Assembly (NCBI RefSeq): GCF_010729485.1
Contig: NZ_AP022609.1
Location: 1-64,000 of the forward strand
Length of the DNA: 64,000 nt
Source of the DNA: Mycolicibacter hiberniae
GTDB taxonomy: Bacteria; Actinomycetota; Actinomycetes; Mycobacteriales; Mycobacteriaceae
Direction of reading: 5' to 3'
The notes beneath the pieces were generated by a model. That model was not told the origin of the DNA. It did not search any database and saw only the letters and a program-made list of their open reading frames with translations. Both the position numbers and the translations under genes were made by a program. Below, in pieces: positions 1-9,707 of the stretch (within the stretch, counting starts at the first letter, position 1; the number at the start of each line of letters is the position of its first letter).

Positions 1-48
1 GTCAGGACATGACTGCGGCCCGGTTATCCCGCCGGGGAAGCTGTCGGA

Positions 49-1475
49 TCACTCGTGATCGCCGGGCAGCAGGTTGCGTTTGACCACCTTGCCGACCTCG
101 TTGCGCGGAAGCTGATCGACGAACACGATGCGCGCGGGCACCCGGTGGGTCAGTCGCGCGGCACCAGGCATCCAGATCCTGCACGGTCACTGTGTCGTCA
201 AGACGAACCACGAACGCCCACGGCACCTCACCGACACGCTCGTCGACGCCGACGACGGCGGCCTCGCACCCCGCCGCGGACAGCAGAACATCCTCCACGG
301 TGCCCGGGAACACCTTCAACCCGCCGCGGTTGATCATGTCCGACACTCGCCGTCGAGCCAGAGGAATCCGTCGTCGTCGAACCAGCCGAGATCGCCGGTG
401 CGAAACCAGCCGTCGGCGGTGAGCCGGTCCCAAAACGCCGGGTCGATTTTGCGGGCCTTCGTCGTCGGAGTGCGCACCAGCACTTCGTCATCGGCGATCA
501 TGACATCGATCCCCGGCAACGGGCGCCCGACGGACCCCAGTTTGGTCTCACCCCATTCGCGGGCGTCAGCGGCTGACCAGCCGACCACCCGCCGCCGAGT
601 TCGGTCTGACCGTAGGAGTTGAGCACCACGACCCGAACTTGTCGCGGAAGGCCGCGGCGTGGATCGAGACAACGGGCGGTGACCGATCGCACGATCGTCA
701 GTGGTGACAGGTCGGTCACCGTCGTCTCGTGCAGCACCATGGTCAACGCACGTCGGCGGCAGCACGGTGGAGCGCAACCGGTGTCGCTTGACCAGCATGG
801 CGAAATCTCGTGGTGTGAAGCGCTCCATCAGCACCACACCGGAGCCTGCGCGGAACGCGAACAGCACCTGGTAGATACCCGCCCACAACGACAGCGACAG
901 GGGTACCAGATTCGGCATCGGCGCCCGTTTGGCCCTGGGGGCGTTCGAATTTCCCCGAAGTTTGCTCAGCAGGCGGTCGATGAGATCGAGCACCGTGGCG
1001 TGCCGCGGCACCGGCTTCGGCTTCCCGGTGGTGCCCGAGGTGAACTGCAGCAGTGCGACGTCGGCGTCGTATTGGGGTCGTTCGGGCGGCGCCGTCGGCA
1101 GACAGCGCCAGGCCGCCCGTTGTCGGTGATCACCGGCAGTCCGCAAGCGGCGAAGCGATGCGCCGACCTGCCTGTGGTGACCACGGCGACCGGCCGCAGG
1201 GTAGCCAGCTGCTCGGCAAGTTCTGCGTCGGCCGCCCGCGGATTGAGCGGGGTATAGACGCCGCCGGCGAGCCAGGTGCCGAAAAGCGCCGCGACGGTGA
1301 TGGCGTCGTTGGGCAGCATCGCCGCCACCACCTGCCCGGTCTGCAATCCTGCGGCAGTCAGCAGGTCGCCGAGCAACTGGGCTCCGCCGATCAGTTGTTC
1401 GCGGCTGACGTCGTGATCGACGGTATGTACAGCGATGGGCGGCAGACCGTCGAGCAGCCTGCGCCAGGCTTCATG
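49..1475 (-). pseudogene. AMP-forming acyl-CoA ligase (FadD-like), multiply frameshifted
   Basis: This would activate a carboxylic acid to its CoA thioester through an acyl-adenylate. The ATP-binding motif FTSGTTGKPKP lies near 1030-1060, SYGQTE near 620, the GWFRTGDLG motif near 385-410 and the C-terminal lysine motif NEVGKVVKRN near 65-95, so the full family order is present. The reading frame changes at least six times (about 1105, 750, 665, 635, 590, 345 and 160), and probably once at the start, where the ATG at 1475 overlaps the TGA of the upstream crotonase. It is the last gene of a six-gene leftward operon starting at 6283. As written no functional protein is made. Conserved residues on both sides of every break suggest sequencing error or very recent decay. 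Confidence 0.75.
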
Positions 1476-2260
1476 AATCCGGCTCCAACGGAAGCCATTG
1501 CGGGGAGCGTTTGTCGGCGAAGGCGCGCGGGCCCTCGTCTTGGTCGGGGTGACCCCACATCGATGTCAGGTGTTTGGCGCCTTCCCGGCACGCGTCGGTC
1601 AACCCGTACTCCAGGGCGCACAGTGCGCTTGGTGGCGCGCATGCCGCCGGCGAGTTTTGGGCGATCTTCTCCGCGAGTTCCTGGGCGACGTCGCGCAGCT
1701 TCTCCGGTGGATCGACGACCTGGCTGATCATGCCGAGTTGGTGGCGCGCTGCGCGGTGAGTCGCTCGTGGCTGCCGACCAGCGCCATCCGCAGCACGGCC
1801 TCGGCGGTATCTGCGCATCAGCGCGATGGTCTCCAGCGCGCTGACCTGACCGATCGAGACATGGGGATCGACGAAAGTCGCATCGGCGGAGGCGATGACG
1901 ATGTCGGCGTCGGCGACCCAGTGCAGGCCGCCACCTGCGCACACGCCGTTGACCGCGGTGATGACCGGTTTGCCGACGTTGCAATGCCAGGCGGTGAGCC
2001 CGAGGTCGAGGGAGGACATCGTCTCCCCGAACTGCTCGGTTGTCCCTTCGTCGAGTTCCGACGTCGGTGCCCACCTGGAACGCGCGGCCGTTGCCGGTGT
2101 GCACGATGACCCGGACGCTGGTGTCAGCGTCGAGTTCAGCCCATGCCCTGCGGAACTCCTGGCGCATGAGCAGGTCATAGGCGTTGAGTCGCTCGGGACG
2201 GTTGTTGATGATCCAACCGACCGGTCCGCGACGCTCTACGATCAGCCGCTGGTAAGTCAT
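1471..2260 (-). pseudogene. Enoyl-CoA hydratase/isomerase (crotonase), frameshifted
   Basis: A crotonase-fold protein. The N-terminus carries the INNRPERLNA signature and an oxyanion-hole strand ending GRAFQVGTD. A second oxyanion motif, NGVCAGGGLH, follows near 1930-1955, then VDPHVSIG. The C-terminal half ends GPRAFADKRSPQW, a common crotonase ending. Reading requires frame changes near 2080, 1815, 1755, 1645 and 1625. The ATG start at 2260 overlaps the stop of the preceding crotonase (ATGA), so the pair would be translationally coupled. The exact reaction (hydration, isomerisation or C-C hydrolysis) cannot be told from family membership. Confidence 0.75.
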
Positions 2261-2995
2261 GACACCTCCGAAGAACCCATGCGCCGATCGCCTCTGCCGC
2301 TTCGCGGCGGGCTTTGAGTCAGTCCGACTTCCAACGACCGCCACAGCGCCTGCTTGGTCACTCGCACGCAGTCGGGCAGTTGGTCGCGATCGCTGCGGCC
2401 AACGTGCCCGCCGCGGTGCGCAGCCGGTCTTGCGCGACGACCTCCGATACGATGCCCAGTTCGTAGGCGCGTTGTGCGGAGATACGTTCGCCTCGACCGC
2501 TCAACGCCATTCGGGTTATCCCCTCCATCGGCGATTTGCGCAACAGGGTGATCGCTTCGTAGGCGACGGCCTGCCCGACGGAAACGTGTGGGTCGACGAA
2601 GGAGGCGCACTCGGCGGCGATCACGATATCGGCGTCGGCGACCAGATGCAGCCCGCCGCCGGCGCACACGCCGTTCACCGCGGCGATCACCGGTTTCCAG
2701 ACATCGCAGTGCCAAGACGAGATCTTCAGCTCGGCGTCCCGGGTCCGCCGGGAGTGCTTGCGCATGGCGTCCCTGTCGCGCGCCACCTGTACGACGTCCA
2801 TGCCGGTGCAGAACGCCTTCCGTTGGCGGTGTTGACGATCACCCGAACGTCGGGGTCGGCCTCGAGGTCAGCCCAGGCGTGTTCGAGCTCGTCGAGCATC
2901 AGCGCATCAAAGGCGTTGCCGGCCTCCGGGCGGTTCAGGATGAGCCAGCCGATGCCGCCGCTCTTCTGCACAATCAGCCGTTCGTAGTCGGTCAC
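2257..2995 (-). pseudogene. Enoyl-CoA hydratase/isomerase (crotonase), frameshifted
   Basis: The second crotonase of the leftward operon and a close relative of its downstream neighbour. It shares ILNRPEAGNAFDAL near the N-terminus, NGVCAGGGLHLVADADIVIA in the middle and VDPHVSVGQ after it, so the two look like an old tandem duplication. The start is GTG at 2995, overlapping the stop of the acyl-CoA dehydrogenase (GTGA). The frame changes near 2810 and again near 2375. The short arginine-rich tail before the stop at 2257 does not look like a normal crotonase C-terminus, so a further indel there is likely. Confidence 0.75.
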
Positions 2996-4224
2996 GATCG
3001 CGGAATGTCCTTCCACGGCTTTCCTTCCAGGGATCGGGCCTTGGGCAGTCCGAGCACCCGTTCGCCGAGGATGTTCTTGTTGATATCGGTGGTGCCGCCC
3101 TCGGTGCCGTTGGCCAGACTGCGCATCCAGCCCTGGACGTCCCGCGGCAGCGTCGTCGTCATCGGAGCGGGCCAGGCGATCGAAGCGGTGCCGCCAGGTC
3201 GACGATGAGATCCTGAATCTGCTGGTTGAGCGTGGCCTGGTGGACCTTTCCGATAGACGACGCGGCGCCGGGTGACTGGCCGCCGCCAGCGCCTGCCGTA
3301 CCGGGCGTTGGTCCAGCCGCGTACCTGTTCCTGCGCCCATAGACGCATCACCTTGGTGCGGATGACGGGATCGGCCCAGCGGCCGGTCTCCTGCGCCAAT
3401 GCGATCAACCGCTGCGCGCTGGAACCGCCGAGCCGGCCCATGCCGCCGGAGCCCGATCCCGAAACCATCTGGCGCTCGACCGACAGCGTCGATGCGCTGA
3501 CCCGCCAGCCGTCGTTGAGGTCGCCCACCCGGTGCGCATCAGGAACCCGCGCGCCGTCTAGGAACACCTCGTTGAACTCGCGCTCACCGGTGATCTGACG
3601 CAACGGGCGCACGTCGACACCGGATTGGTGCATATCGAGCAGAAAGTAGGTGATGCCCCGATGTTTTGGCAGTTCGGGATCGGTGCGCGCCAGCAAGATC
3701 CCGAAATCGGCCTCATCGGCCCAGGTCGTCCAGACCTTCTGACCGGTGATCACCCATTCGTCGCCGTCGCGTACCGCGCGAGTGGCCAGTGAAGCCAGGT
3801 CCGAGCCGGCACCGGGCTCGCTGAACAGCTGGCACCACTTCTCCTCGTTCCGCACGATGGGGGGCAGGAACCGCAAGCGCTGCTGTTCGGTCCCGTGACT
3901 GAACAGAGCCGCCGCCGTGTTGTTGAGGCCCAACGGGTTCAGGCGCGTCAACCGCAGTGGGGCGAGCGCGGTTTCGATGGCGCGCGCCACGTCGCCGGAG
4001 ACCCCCAGCCCACCGTGCTCCGGCTGCCAGCCCGGCACGACCAGGCCGGATGAGGCGAAGGTGGGATACCACCGCCGGTAGGCGTCCGCGGTGCGGACGG
4101 TGCGCAGTGCCCGCGGACCTTCGGCCGCGGCGCGCCAGTGTTCAGGCACCTCGGCCCGTATCCATTGCTCAACTGTGGCTACCGCTTGTTCTGCGGTGCT
4201 CGAGGCGTCGATCGGCAGTGTCAT
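2992..4224 (-). pseudogene. Acyl-CoA dehydrogenase, frameshifted in its C-terminal third
   Basis: A flavoprotein that would introduce an alpha,beta double bond into an acyl-CoA. Residues about 125-170 carry the FAD/substrate motifs WCQLFSEPGAGSDLA and WVITGQKVWTTWA, typical of the large-subunit type. The C-terminus keeps the GGTTDINKNILGERVLGLP FAD-contact segment. The outer frame is open for the full 410 codons. However, codons opposite about 3300-3190 are nonsense in that frame and read as good dehydrogenase sequence only after shifts near 3300, 3250 and 3190. The start ATG at 4224 overlaps the stop of the upstream crotonase (ATGA). It is third in the operon running from 6283 to 49. Confidence 0.8.
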
Positions 4225-5025
4225 CGACCCTGAAACTCCGCTTCCCGCTTCTCCCGGAAGGCCGCCAGGCCCGCTTTGAAGTCGTCACTGCGGGTCGCCA
4301 GTTCCAGAGCCATGGCTTCGTTGTGGAGGTGCCGGTCGAGGTCCAGTCCGTTCCCGCTCTGTAGCAGCCATTTGGTGAGGCCCAGCGCGACCGTCGGCCC
4401 GGTCGCGATCCGGTTCGTGAACTCGTCGGCAGCGGCAGCCAGATCGGTTGGGGCGTGGGCCTCGTGGATGATCTCCCATGCTGCGGCCTGAGCACCGGAG
4501 AGCTCCTCGCCGAGCATCAGTAGTCGGCGGGTGCGCACCATCCCGATCAGGCGGGGCAGCAGCCATGCGGCGCCGCTGTCCGGACTCAGACCGCGGGCCA
4601 TGAACGGTTCCCAGAATTTCGTGTCGTCGGCGGCCAGGCAGAAGTCGGATGCCAGGGCGATATGGAACCCGAGTCCGGCAGCCCAGCCGTGCACCACCGA
4701 GACGATCGGCACCTGCGTCTCGAGCATCAGCGGGATGAGCCGGTTGGCCTTATTCGGCAGTCTGCGCTGGGTGGCGCCGACGCGCGGTTTGCGTGCAAAA
4801 GGTGCGGTCGTTGTGATCAGGTCCGACCCCGCAGAAGTCCGGCCCGTTGGCGTCGATGCGGATGACGCGCACCTCTTCGTCGGTACCGGCTGCCGCGACG
4901 TGGGCCACCAGGGCGTCGAGGACTACATCGTCGATCGCGTTGCGCCGCTCGGCACGGTCGAGGGTCAGGCGCAACTCGTGGCCCCGGTGTTCTACCACGA
5001 GGCCCGGGACGCCGGCGTAGGTCAT
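4221..5025 (-). pseudogene. Enoyl-CoA hydratase/isomerase (crotonase), single frameshift
   Basis: A crotonase-fold enzyme. The N-terminal part contains LTLDRAERRNAID. The second half carries HGWAAGLGFHIALASD (oxyanion-hole loop) and SPDSGAAWLLPRL, and ends FREKREAEFQGR. One indel at about 4828-4832, within a run of Cs, separates the halves. With one base corrected the frame runs through without a stop. The ATG start at 5025 lies 7 bp after the stop of the MaoC-type gene, and its own stop overlaps the acyl-CoA dehydrogenase start. The position in the operon suggests hydration or isomerisation of the dehydrogenase product. Confidence 0.78.
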
Positions 5026-5032
5026 CAGCGGC

Positions 5033-6283
5033 TCAATCCTGCGCGAACCGCGCCGACACCGCGGTCAGCAGTTGGGTGAGGTCGGTTGCTCCGCCGGGCG
5101 GATCGGGTAGCCGGACCGGACCTCGTTCACGGCTGGGCAGCAGGACGGTGGCATGGCCCGGCGCGGTGATTTCGCCTCGGTGGTTGGTGGCCGCCAATTC
5201 CAATTCGACGGCCGGCCGGTCCCCCTCGGCGAGGAACTTGCGCACCACGGTCCCTGAGATGGTGTGCAGGTCGCCGACGTAGTTGAACAGCCGGAACTCG
5301 CAGTCCAATTTCCACAGCCAGGCGTCATCGCCCATCCAATCGGTGCACAGATGGATGAGCCACGTCTCGCGCATCCGGCCATAGTCGAACGTGGTCGGGT
5401 TTCCGGCGCCGCGGGCAGCATCGGGGTCCCAGTGGACGCGCTGCGCAACATCGGGCACACCTTGCTCATTGGGCGTGTAGAACCGGGGAATTCGCTGCCG
5501 GTTGCGCCATGCCAGCCGTAGCGGTCGCACACCGTACATACCGGTGCCCATGCCGACGTGCCAGCAGACCATGTCGGTGACGGTCAGTGGCCCCTTGGTC
5601 AGCGGCCCGACGGCGTCACCCTCCCGGACGTCTTCCCACCATCGCGGCTCGGACCCGCGCGGGGCCTCCCTCGGGTACCGCGCGTCGATCTCGGTGATCT
5701 CCTCCGGTGTCCAGGTCTTGAGCTCGACCCCCTGGTATTTCTTGCGACCGCGGGCCTTGCTGCGTTCGGTGCGGATCATGTTGCGGTACTGGCCTCCGAG
5801 GATGGTTCCCTCGTCGTCGCGGAAGACCTGCGCCGTCCACTCGTGGACGGCGCGCTCGGCGAAATCGCTGGTCTTGTCGAGTGCTGCCACCAGGGCGTTG
5901 CGCCGATAGACGCGATGTCCTGCTCGCAGCGGCGCCCACCATTCCCGCGACGATGACGCGTAGAAGGCGTGTACACCCCGCAGCGGGTCGCCCTTGGTGA
6001 GCGCGCGGTCCGCCTCGGACAGCTCGGTGACTTCGTCCTCTCCGATCACGGTGTCACCGCCTATCAGCGGCGGCGGCGCGATCGGTTCGCCCCAAACCGA
6101 TTTGGACGCATAGTCGGGATCGCACCACAGTGGATTTCCGTCGCCGTAGCTCTCCGCGGCATGGCGAAAGGCGTCTTCGTTGGGACGCCGGTAGTGCGGT
6201 GGCTGCGGGTTGGGGACGGCGATGCCGATGGTGGCCCGCAGCCGTTCCAGCGCCTCATCGGTGATTTGGCCGGTGCCGGTCAT
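5033..6283 (-). CDS. Two-domain MaoC-like (hot-dog) dehydratase/hydratase
   Basis: An intact 416-residue protein of the FAS1-dehydratase/MaoC type, expected to add water to, or remove it from, an acyl-CoA or acyl-carrier thioester. The N-terminal hot-dog domain (residues about 20-160) has the motif YGDGNPLW at 46-53. This resembles the hydratase-2 motif, but Trp stands where the catalytic His is usually found. The second domain spans roughly 215-400. The ATG is preceded by GGAGG at 6290-6294. This is the first gene of a leftward operon (MaoC, crotonase, acyl-CoA dehydrogenase, two crotonases, ligase) and the only one in it without frameshifts. The promoter region toward the divergent crotonase at 6381 holds two operator-like repeats. 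Confidence 0.8.
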   Translation of the reverse strand: MTGTGQITDEALERLRATIGIAVPNPQPPHYRRPNEDAFRHAAESYGDGNPLWCDPDYASKSVWGEPIAPPPLIGGDTVIGEDEVTELSEADRALTKGDPLRGVHAFYASSSREWWAPLRAGHRVYRRNALVAALDKTSDFAERAVHEWTAQVFRDDEGTILGGQYRNMIRTERSKARGRKKYQGVELKTWTPEEITEIDARYPREAPRGSEPRWWEDVREGDAVGPLTKGPLTVTDMVCWHVGMGTGMYGVRPLRLAWRNRQRIPRFYTPNEQGVPDVAQRVHWDPDAARGAGNPTTFDYGRMRETWLIHLCTDWMGDDAWLWKLDCEFRLFNYVGDLHTISGTVVRKFLAEGDRPAVELELAATNHRGEITAPGHATVLLPSRERGPVRLPDPPGGATDLTQLLTAVSARFAQD

Positions 6284-6310
6284 CGCGCAACCTCCTCATG
6301 GCGCATGCAC

Positions 6311-6324
6311 TTGGTCGAGACCAA
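6311..6324. repeat. Short inverted repeat in divergent promoter
   Basis: TTGGTC and GACCAA form perfect 6-bp arms around a 2-nt centre. It sits immediately beside the operator-like site at 6327, in the 97-bp gap between the MaoC gene and the divergent crotonase. It could be part of a regulator site, but no second copy was noticed in the other divergent gaps. Confidence 0.3.
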
Positions 6325-6326
6325 AG

Positions 6327-6344
6327 TGAGAATTAAGATACCCG
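6327..6344 (+). promoter_or_regulatory. Operator-like inverted repeat (site 1a of shared motif)
   Basis: TGAGAA, six bases, then TACCCG. This is a near match to the recurring pattern YGNNAA-N6-TTNNCR found in all six divergent promoters of the 6-22 kb cluster. A second copy starts 22 bp further on at 6349. It is probably bound by a TetR-family dimer; the assignment to the regulator at 17,915 is inference. Confidence 0.5.
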
Positions 6345-6348
6345 AAAA

Positions 6349-6366
6349 CGGAAAGCGACGTTAACG
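6349..6366 (+). promoter_or_regulatory. Operator-like inverted repeat (site 1b)
   Basis: CGGAAA-N6-TTAACG matches YGNNAA-N6-TTNNCR exactly. It begins 22 bp (about two helical turns) after site 1a and ends 14 bp before the crotonase ATG at 6381, a position suited to repression. Confidence 0.5.
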
Positions 6367-6380
6367 TAGGGCGGGTTTGG

Positions 6381-7201
6381 ATGCCGGAAGAACCGATCGG
6401 GATCAATTACGACGTGGGGTCCGACAATGTGGGCCGCATCGTCATAGACCGCCCAGACGTCGGAAACTCTTTGTCGCCATTGGCTCGAGATGCGCTCGCC
6501 GACGTCCTGATCAGTGCACACGCAGACCCCGGAGTTCGAGCGGTACTCTTGGCGTCAACGGGTTCGCGGCACTTCTGTACCGGTGCGGGCTTGGCATCGG
6601 CACCAGCCGATACGTCCAGGCAGCTTCCCCCCGACCGGCGTCCGGGTGATATTGCGCGCCAACTGGCGCACGGCTGGCAACGGTTGGTGGGCGCTGTCCT
6701 CGACTGTGACAAACCGGTTGTGGCGGCATTCAGCGGAACAGCGTTAGGTGGCGGTGCCAGTCTGGTGCTGGCGTGCGATCTGGTGGTGATGGGGCAGCAG
6801 TCGGCGTTGGTCGAGGATTCGTGCATCGCGGGATCGTGCCCGACTCCGGGGCCGTGCACCTGCTGACCAGGATCGTCGGCCTGCGTAAGGCCACCGAACT
6901 GCTGATGTTGGGTCAGCCGGTGGATGCCGAGGAGTGTTTGCGGCTGGGTCTGGTGAACCGCGTAGTGCCCGCCGACGAGGTGCACCAGGCCGCGGACGCC
7001 CTGGCGGTACAGCTGGCGGCGGGGCCGTCGGTGATGCTTGCCCTGACCAAGCGCCTGCTCGCGGTTTCGGCGGAGTCGCCGCGGGAGCGTGGGTTCGAGC
7101 AGGAGGCATGGGCGGCCGAACTGAACTCCCGCACAGCTGATCTGCACGAAGGTCTGCAGTCCTTCGCCGAGCGCCGGTCGCCGCGGTTCCGCGGGCGCTG
7201 A
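6381..7201 (+). pseudogene. Enoyl-CoA hydratase/isomerase (crotonase), single frameshift
   Basis: A crotonase-family protein reading rightward from an ATG at 6381. The first half has VIDRPDVGNSLSPLA, the oxyanion motif RHFCTGAGLA and SGTALGGGASLVLACDLVV. After a frame change near 6815 the second half continues GIVPDSGAVHLL, VDAEECLRLGLVNRVV and ends FAERRSPRFRGR. Without the indel the protein would be about 273 residues, normal for the family. It is divergent from the MaoC operon and shares the operator-bearing gap with it. It converges on the SDR gene, with stops 8 bp apart. Confidence 0.75.
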
Positions 7202-7209
7202 GCGTGCCT

Positions 7210-8070
7210 TCAGCCGGCGGCGGGCCCGCCCCGGATGGTGAACGACGAGCTGTCGTCGATCTGGTCGATCGCGGCGGCCACGCCTTCGGCGGTCAGGGCG
7301 GGTCCTCGATTCCTTTCGTCACGCCGATGAACACCCGAGACACCTTGCCGGCGCCGACCGAATAGATATGGGCCGTGCGCTCACAGCTGCGGTGCGCCAG
7401 ATACACCACCACCGGGGTGACCAACTCCGGGTCCATCGCCTTGGCCGCCTCGCCCATGATGTCCTCGGTCATCCGGGTCCGCGCGATGGGCGCGATGGCG
7501 TTGACGGTGATGCCGTTGCGTGCCCCCTCGATCGCCAGCACATGCATCATTCCGACCAGGCCCATCTTGGCGGCCCCATAGTTGGTCTGTCCGAAGTTGC
7601 CGAAAAGACCGGTGCCCGAAGTGGTATGCACTATCCGGCCGTAGTTCTGCTCCCGCATGATCGGCCACACTGCGCGGGTCACGTTGAACGCGCCGGTGAG
7701 ATGTACGGCAATCACTGCGCCGAACTGGTCGGCTGTCATGTTCTTGAAGGCGGCGTCGCGCAGAATCCCGGCATTGTTGACCAGGATGTCGACGCGCCCG
7801 TAAGCCTCCAGTGCCGCCGTGACGATGGCCTCACCACCCGCCTCGGTGGCCACCGAATCGGCGTTCGCTATGGCTGTTCCCCCCTCCGCGGTGATCTCGT
7901 CCACAACGCGCTGGGCCACCGACTCGGAGGCGCCGCTGCCGTCGACTGCGCTGCCGAGGTCGTTCACCACAACCCGGGCCCGCGGCGCTCAGTTCGATCG
8001 CGTGGCAGCGGCCGAGCCCTCCGCCGGCACCGGTGACGATGGCTACCTGGTTGTCGAATGCAAGTGTCAT
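7210..8070 (-). pseudogene. Short-chain dehydrogenase/reductase, two frameshifts
   Basis: An NAD(P)-dependent alcohol or 3-hydroxyacyl-CoA dehydrogenase of the SDR fold. The cofactor motif TGAGGGLGRCHA is near the N-terminus, NNAG follows, then the active-site Ser in HTTSGTG and the YGAAK Tyr/Lys pair. Frame changes are needed near 7981 (in a G/C run after ELSAAG) and near 7305. After the second one the natural end reads FTIRGGPAAG. The ATG start at 8070 diverges from the ligase at 8126 with only 55 bp between them, and that gap holds two operator-like repeats. Confidence 0.75.
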
Positions 8071-8073
8071 GGG

Positions 8074-8091
8074 TGAGAGGTTACATTCGCA
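8074..8091 (+). promoter_or_regulatory. Operator-like inverted repeat (site 2a)
   Basis: TGAGAG-N6-TTCGCA, one mismatch from YGNNAA-N6-TTNNCR. It starts 4 bp upstream of the SDR start codon and exactly 22 bp before site 2b, in the short divergent gap between the SDR and ligase genes. Confidence 0.5.
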
Positions 8092-8095
8092 GTAT

Positions 8096-8113
8096 CGAGA
8101 ATTATTGTTTGCA
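8096..8113 (+). promoter_or_regulatory. Operator-like inverted repeat (site 2b)
   Basis: CGAGAA-N6-TTTGCA fits YGNNAA-N6-TTNNCR exactly. It directly precedes the ribosome binding site of the ligase gene, so a bound protein would cover the promoter or leader of that gene. Confidence 0.5.
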
Positions 8114-8114
8114 T

Positions 8115-8120
8115 CGGAGG
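8115..8120 (+). promoter_or_regulatory. Ribosome binding site deciding the ligase start
   Basis: CGGAGG lies 5 bp upstream of the ATG at 8126. This favours that codon over an in-frame upstream ATG at 8033, which would overlap the divergent SDR gene and the operators. Confidence 0.6.
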
Positions 8121-8125
8121 ATCTC

Positions 8126-9697
8126 ATGACGTGCCCGACCGGTCTTCTGGGCAATGCGGGGCCGCGCGCCGCCGGACTGCGGGCGCGCTATCGGGCCGCC
8201 GGGCATTGGTCGCAGCAGTCGCTGGACCTTGTACACGACACTGCGGCAAGGCATCCCGAGAGGATCGCATTGATCGATCGGGGCGAACAGATCAGCTTTG
8301 CTGAACTGGACGGCCGCATCGACAGGATATGCCGGGAGCTGACCGGGGCTGGCGCGGCGCCGGGGAGTGCGGTTGTCGTGGTGGCCGGCAACGACGTCGA
8401 CTCGGTGGCCGCCGTGCACGCGGTTCAGCGTTGTGATGCCGTCGTGCTGCTGGTGCCACGCAGCGCCGGCGCTGCGCAGATCGCTCAGATCATTGATCGC
8501 ACCGGGGCATCGTTCGGTTTGGCGCCGAACTGGCCGACGGCGGCCGAAGAGCTGGCCACGAGGTGCAGGTGGATCGCGAGCTCAGAGGGTGACTCGTTCA
8601 GGGCACCGGCACCGCATCGGCCCCACCGGCCCGCCGATGAACCGTCGTTTGTGCTGTACACCTCGGGGACCACCGCCGAGCCCAAGGGGGTGGTGCACTC
8701 GCTGAGCACCCTGCACAAGGCGTCCGCCAACTACATCGCCGCCGCCGGACTGGGGCCGGCGGACCGGATCTTCCTGATCAGCCCGCTGGCGTCTGTCACC
8801 GGTGTGGTGCAGGCCTTGTTCATCGGTCCCATGCTTGCGGCGCCGATCGTGCTGGAGGACCGTTGGGATCCCGCGGGGACGTGCGACTTCCTATTGTCCA
8901 GCGGGGCGACGTGGTACGGCGGACCCGACCGCCTGCTGGACCGGCTGCTCGACGAGGCGGTGGCACGGGAAAGTCCGGTGCCGCTGCGTGCGGTATATCT
9001 TGGCGGCACCATGCTCGACCCACGGATCGTCGAACGCGTCGAGGATGACTTCGGCATCGTCGTGATGCGAGCGTATGGATCCTCGGAGGTCCCGGTCAGC
9101 ACCTCCGGGCAGCGGACGGACGCCCGGCAGGTGCGACATGCCGACGACGGAGTGCCGCTGGCCGATGTCGAGGTGCGACTGGGTTCGAGCGGGGATTCGG
9201 CGGAGTGTTGCATCCGTGGTCCGCACACCTTTCTGGGTTATACCGATCCCGCCGCCGACGACAACGCCTTCGACGGAGAGTGGTTCCGCACCGGCGACGT
9301 CGCCGAGGTCGACGGCGGACGGGTCCGCATCGTGGGGCGGATCAAGGACATCGTGATCCGCAACGGGATGAAGATTCCCGCTGCCGAGGTCGAGCAGGCG
9401 GTGGCCGCGATAGCCGGTGTCGGCGAATGCGCGGCGTACTCGGTTCCCGATGCGACCACCGGAGAGCGATTGGCCCTGGCTCTGGTGCTCGACGGCGACG
9501 CGGAGTTGTCGCTGGCAGAGTTGACTGCGGCGCTGGTGTCGGCCGGACTGCCCAAGTACAAGCTGCCCGAGGAATTGGTGTTCTGGGATCAGCCGCTGCC
9601 GGTCAATGCCAACGGCAAGGTGGCGCGCAACAGGTTGCACGAGCATGCGGCCGGTCGGCCACGGGTGGTGGCCGACCGCCTGGTCGCAGCAGATTGA
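8126..9697 (+). CDS. AMP-forming acyl-CoA synthetase/ligase
   Basis: An intact 523-residue member of the acyl-adenylate-forming superfamily, expected to convert a free acid to its CoA ester with ATP. The P-loop-like motif YTSGTTAEPKGVVHS sits near residues 178-192, YGSSEV near 320, WFRTGDVAEVDGG near 390 and the catalytic C-terminal lysine in NANGKVARN near 496. The start ATG follows a good CGGAGG site. The gene is alone on its strand, divergent from the SDR, and converges on an amidohydrolase with stops 11 bp apart. It is the second ligase of the cluster. Its operator pair suggests co-regulation with the rest. The substrate is unknown. Confidence 0.85.
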   Translation: MTCPTGLLGNAGPRAAGLRARYRAAGHWSQQSLDLVHDTAARHPERIALIDRGEQISFAELDGRIDRICRELTGAGAAPGSAVVVVAGNDVDSVAAVHAVQRCDAVVLLVPRSAGAAQIAQIIDRTGASFGLAPNWPTAAEELATRCRWIASSEGDSFRAPAPHRPHRPADEPSFVLYTSGTTAEPKGVVHSLSTLHKASANYIAAAGLGPADRIFLISPLASVTGVVQALFIGPMLAAPIVLEDRWDPAGTCDFLLSSGATWYGGPDRLLDRLLDEAVARESPVPLRAVYLGGTMLDPRIVERVEDDFGIVVMRAYGSSEVPVSTSGQRTDARQVRHADDGVPLADVEVRLGSSGDSAECCIRGPHTFLGYTDPAADDNAFDGEWFRTGDVAEVDGGRVRIVGRIKDIVIRNGMKIPAAEVEQAVAAIAGVGECAAYSVPDATTGERLALALVLDGDAELSLAELTAALVSAGLPKYKLPEELVFWDQPLPVNANGKVARNRLHEHAAGRPRVVADRLVAAD

Positions 9698-9707
9698 TCG
9701 CCAGACG

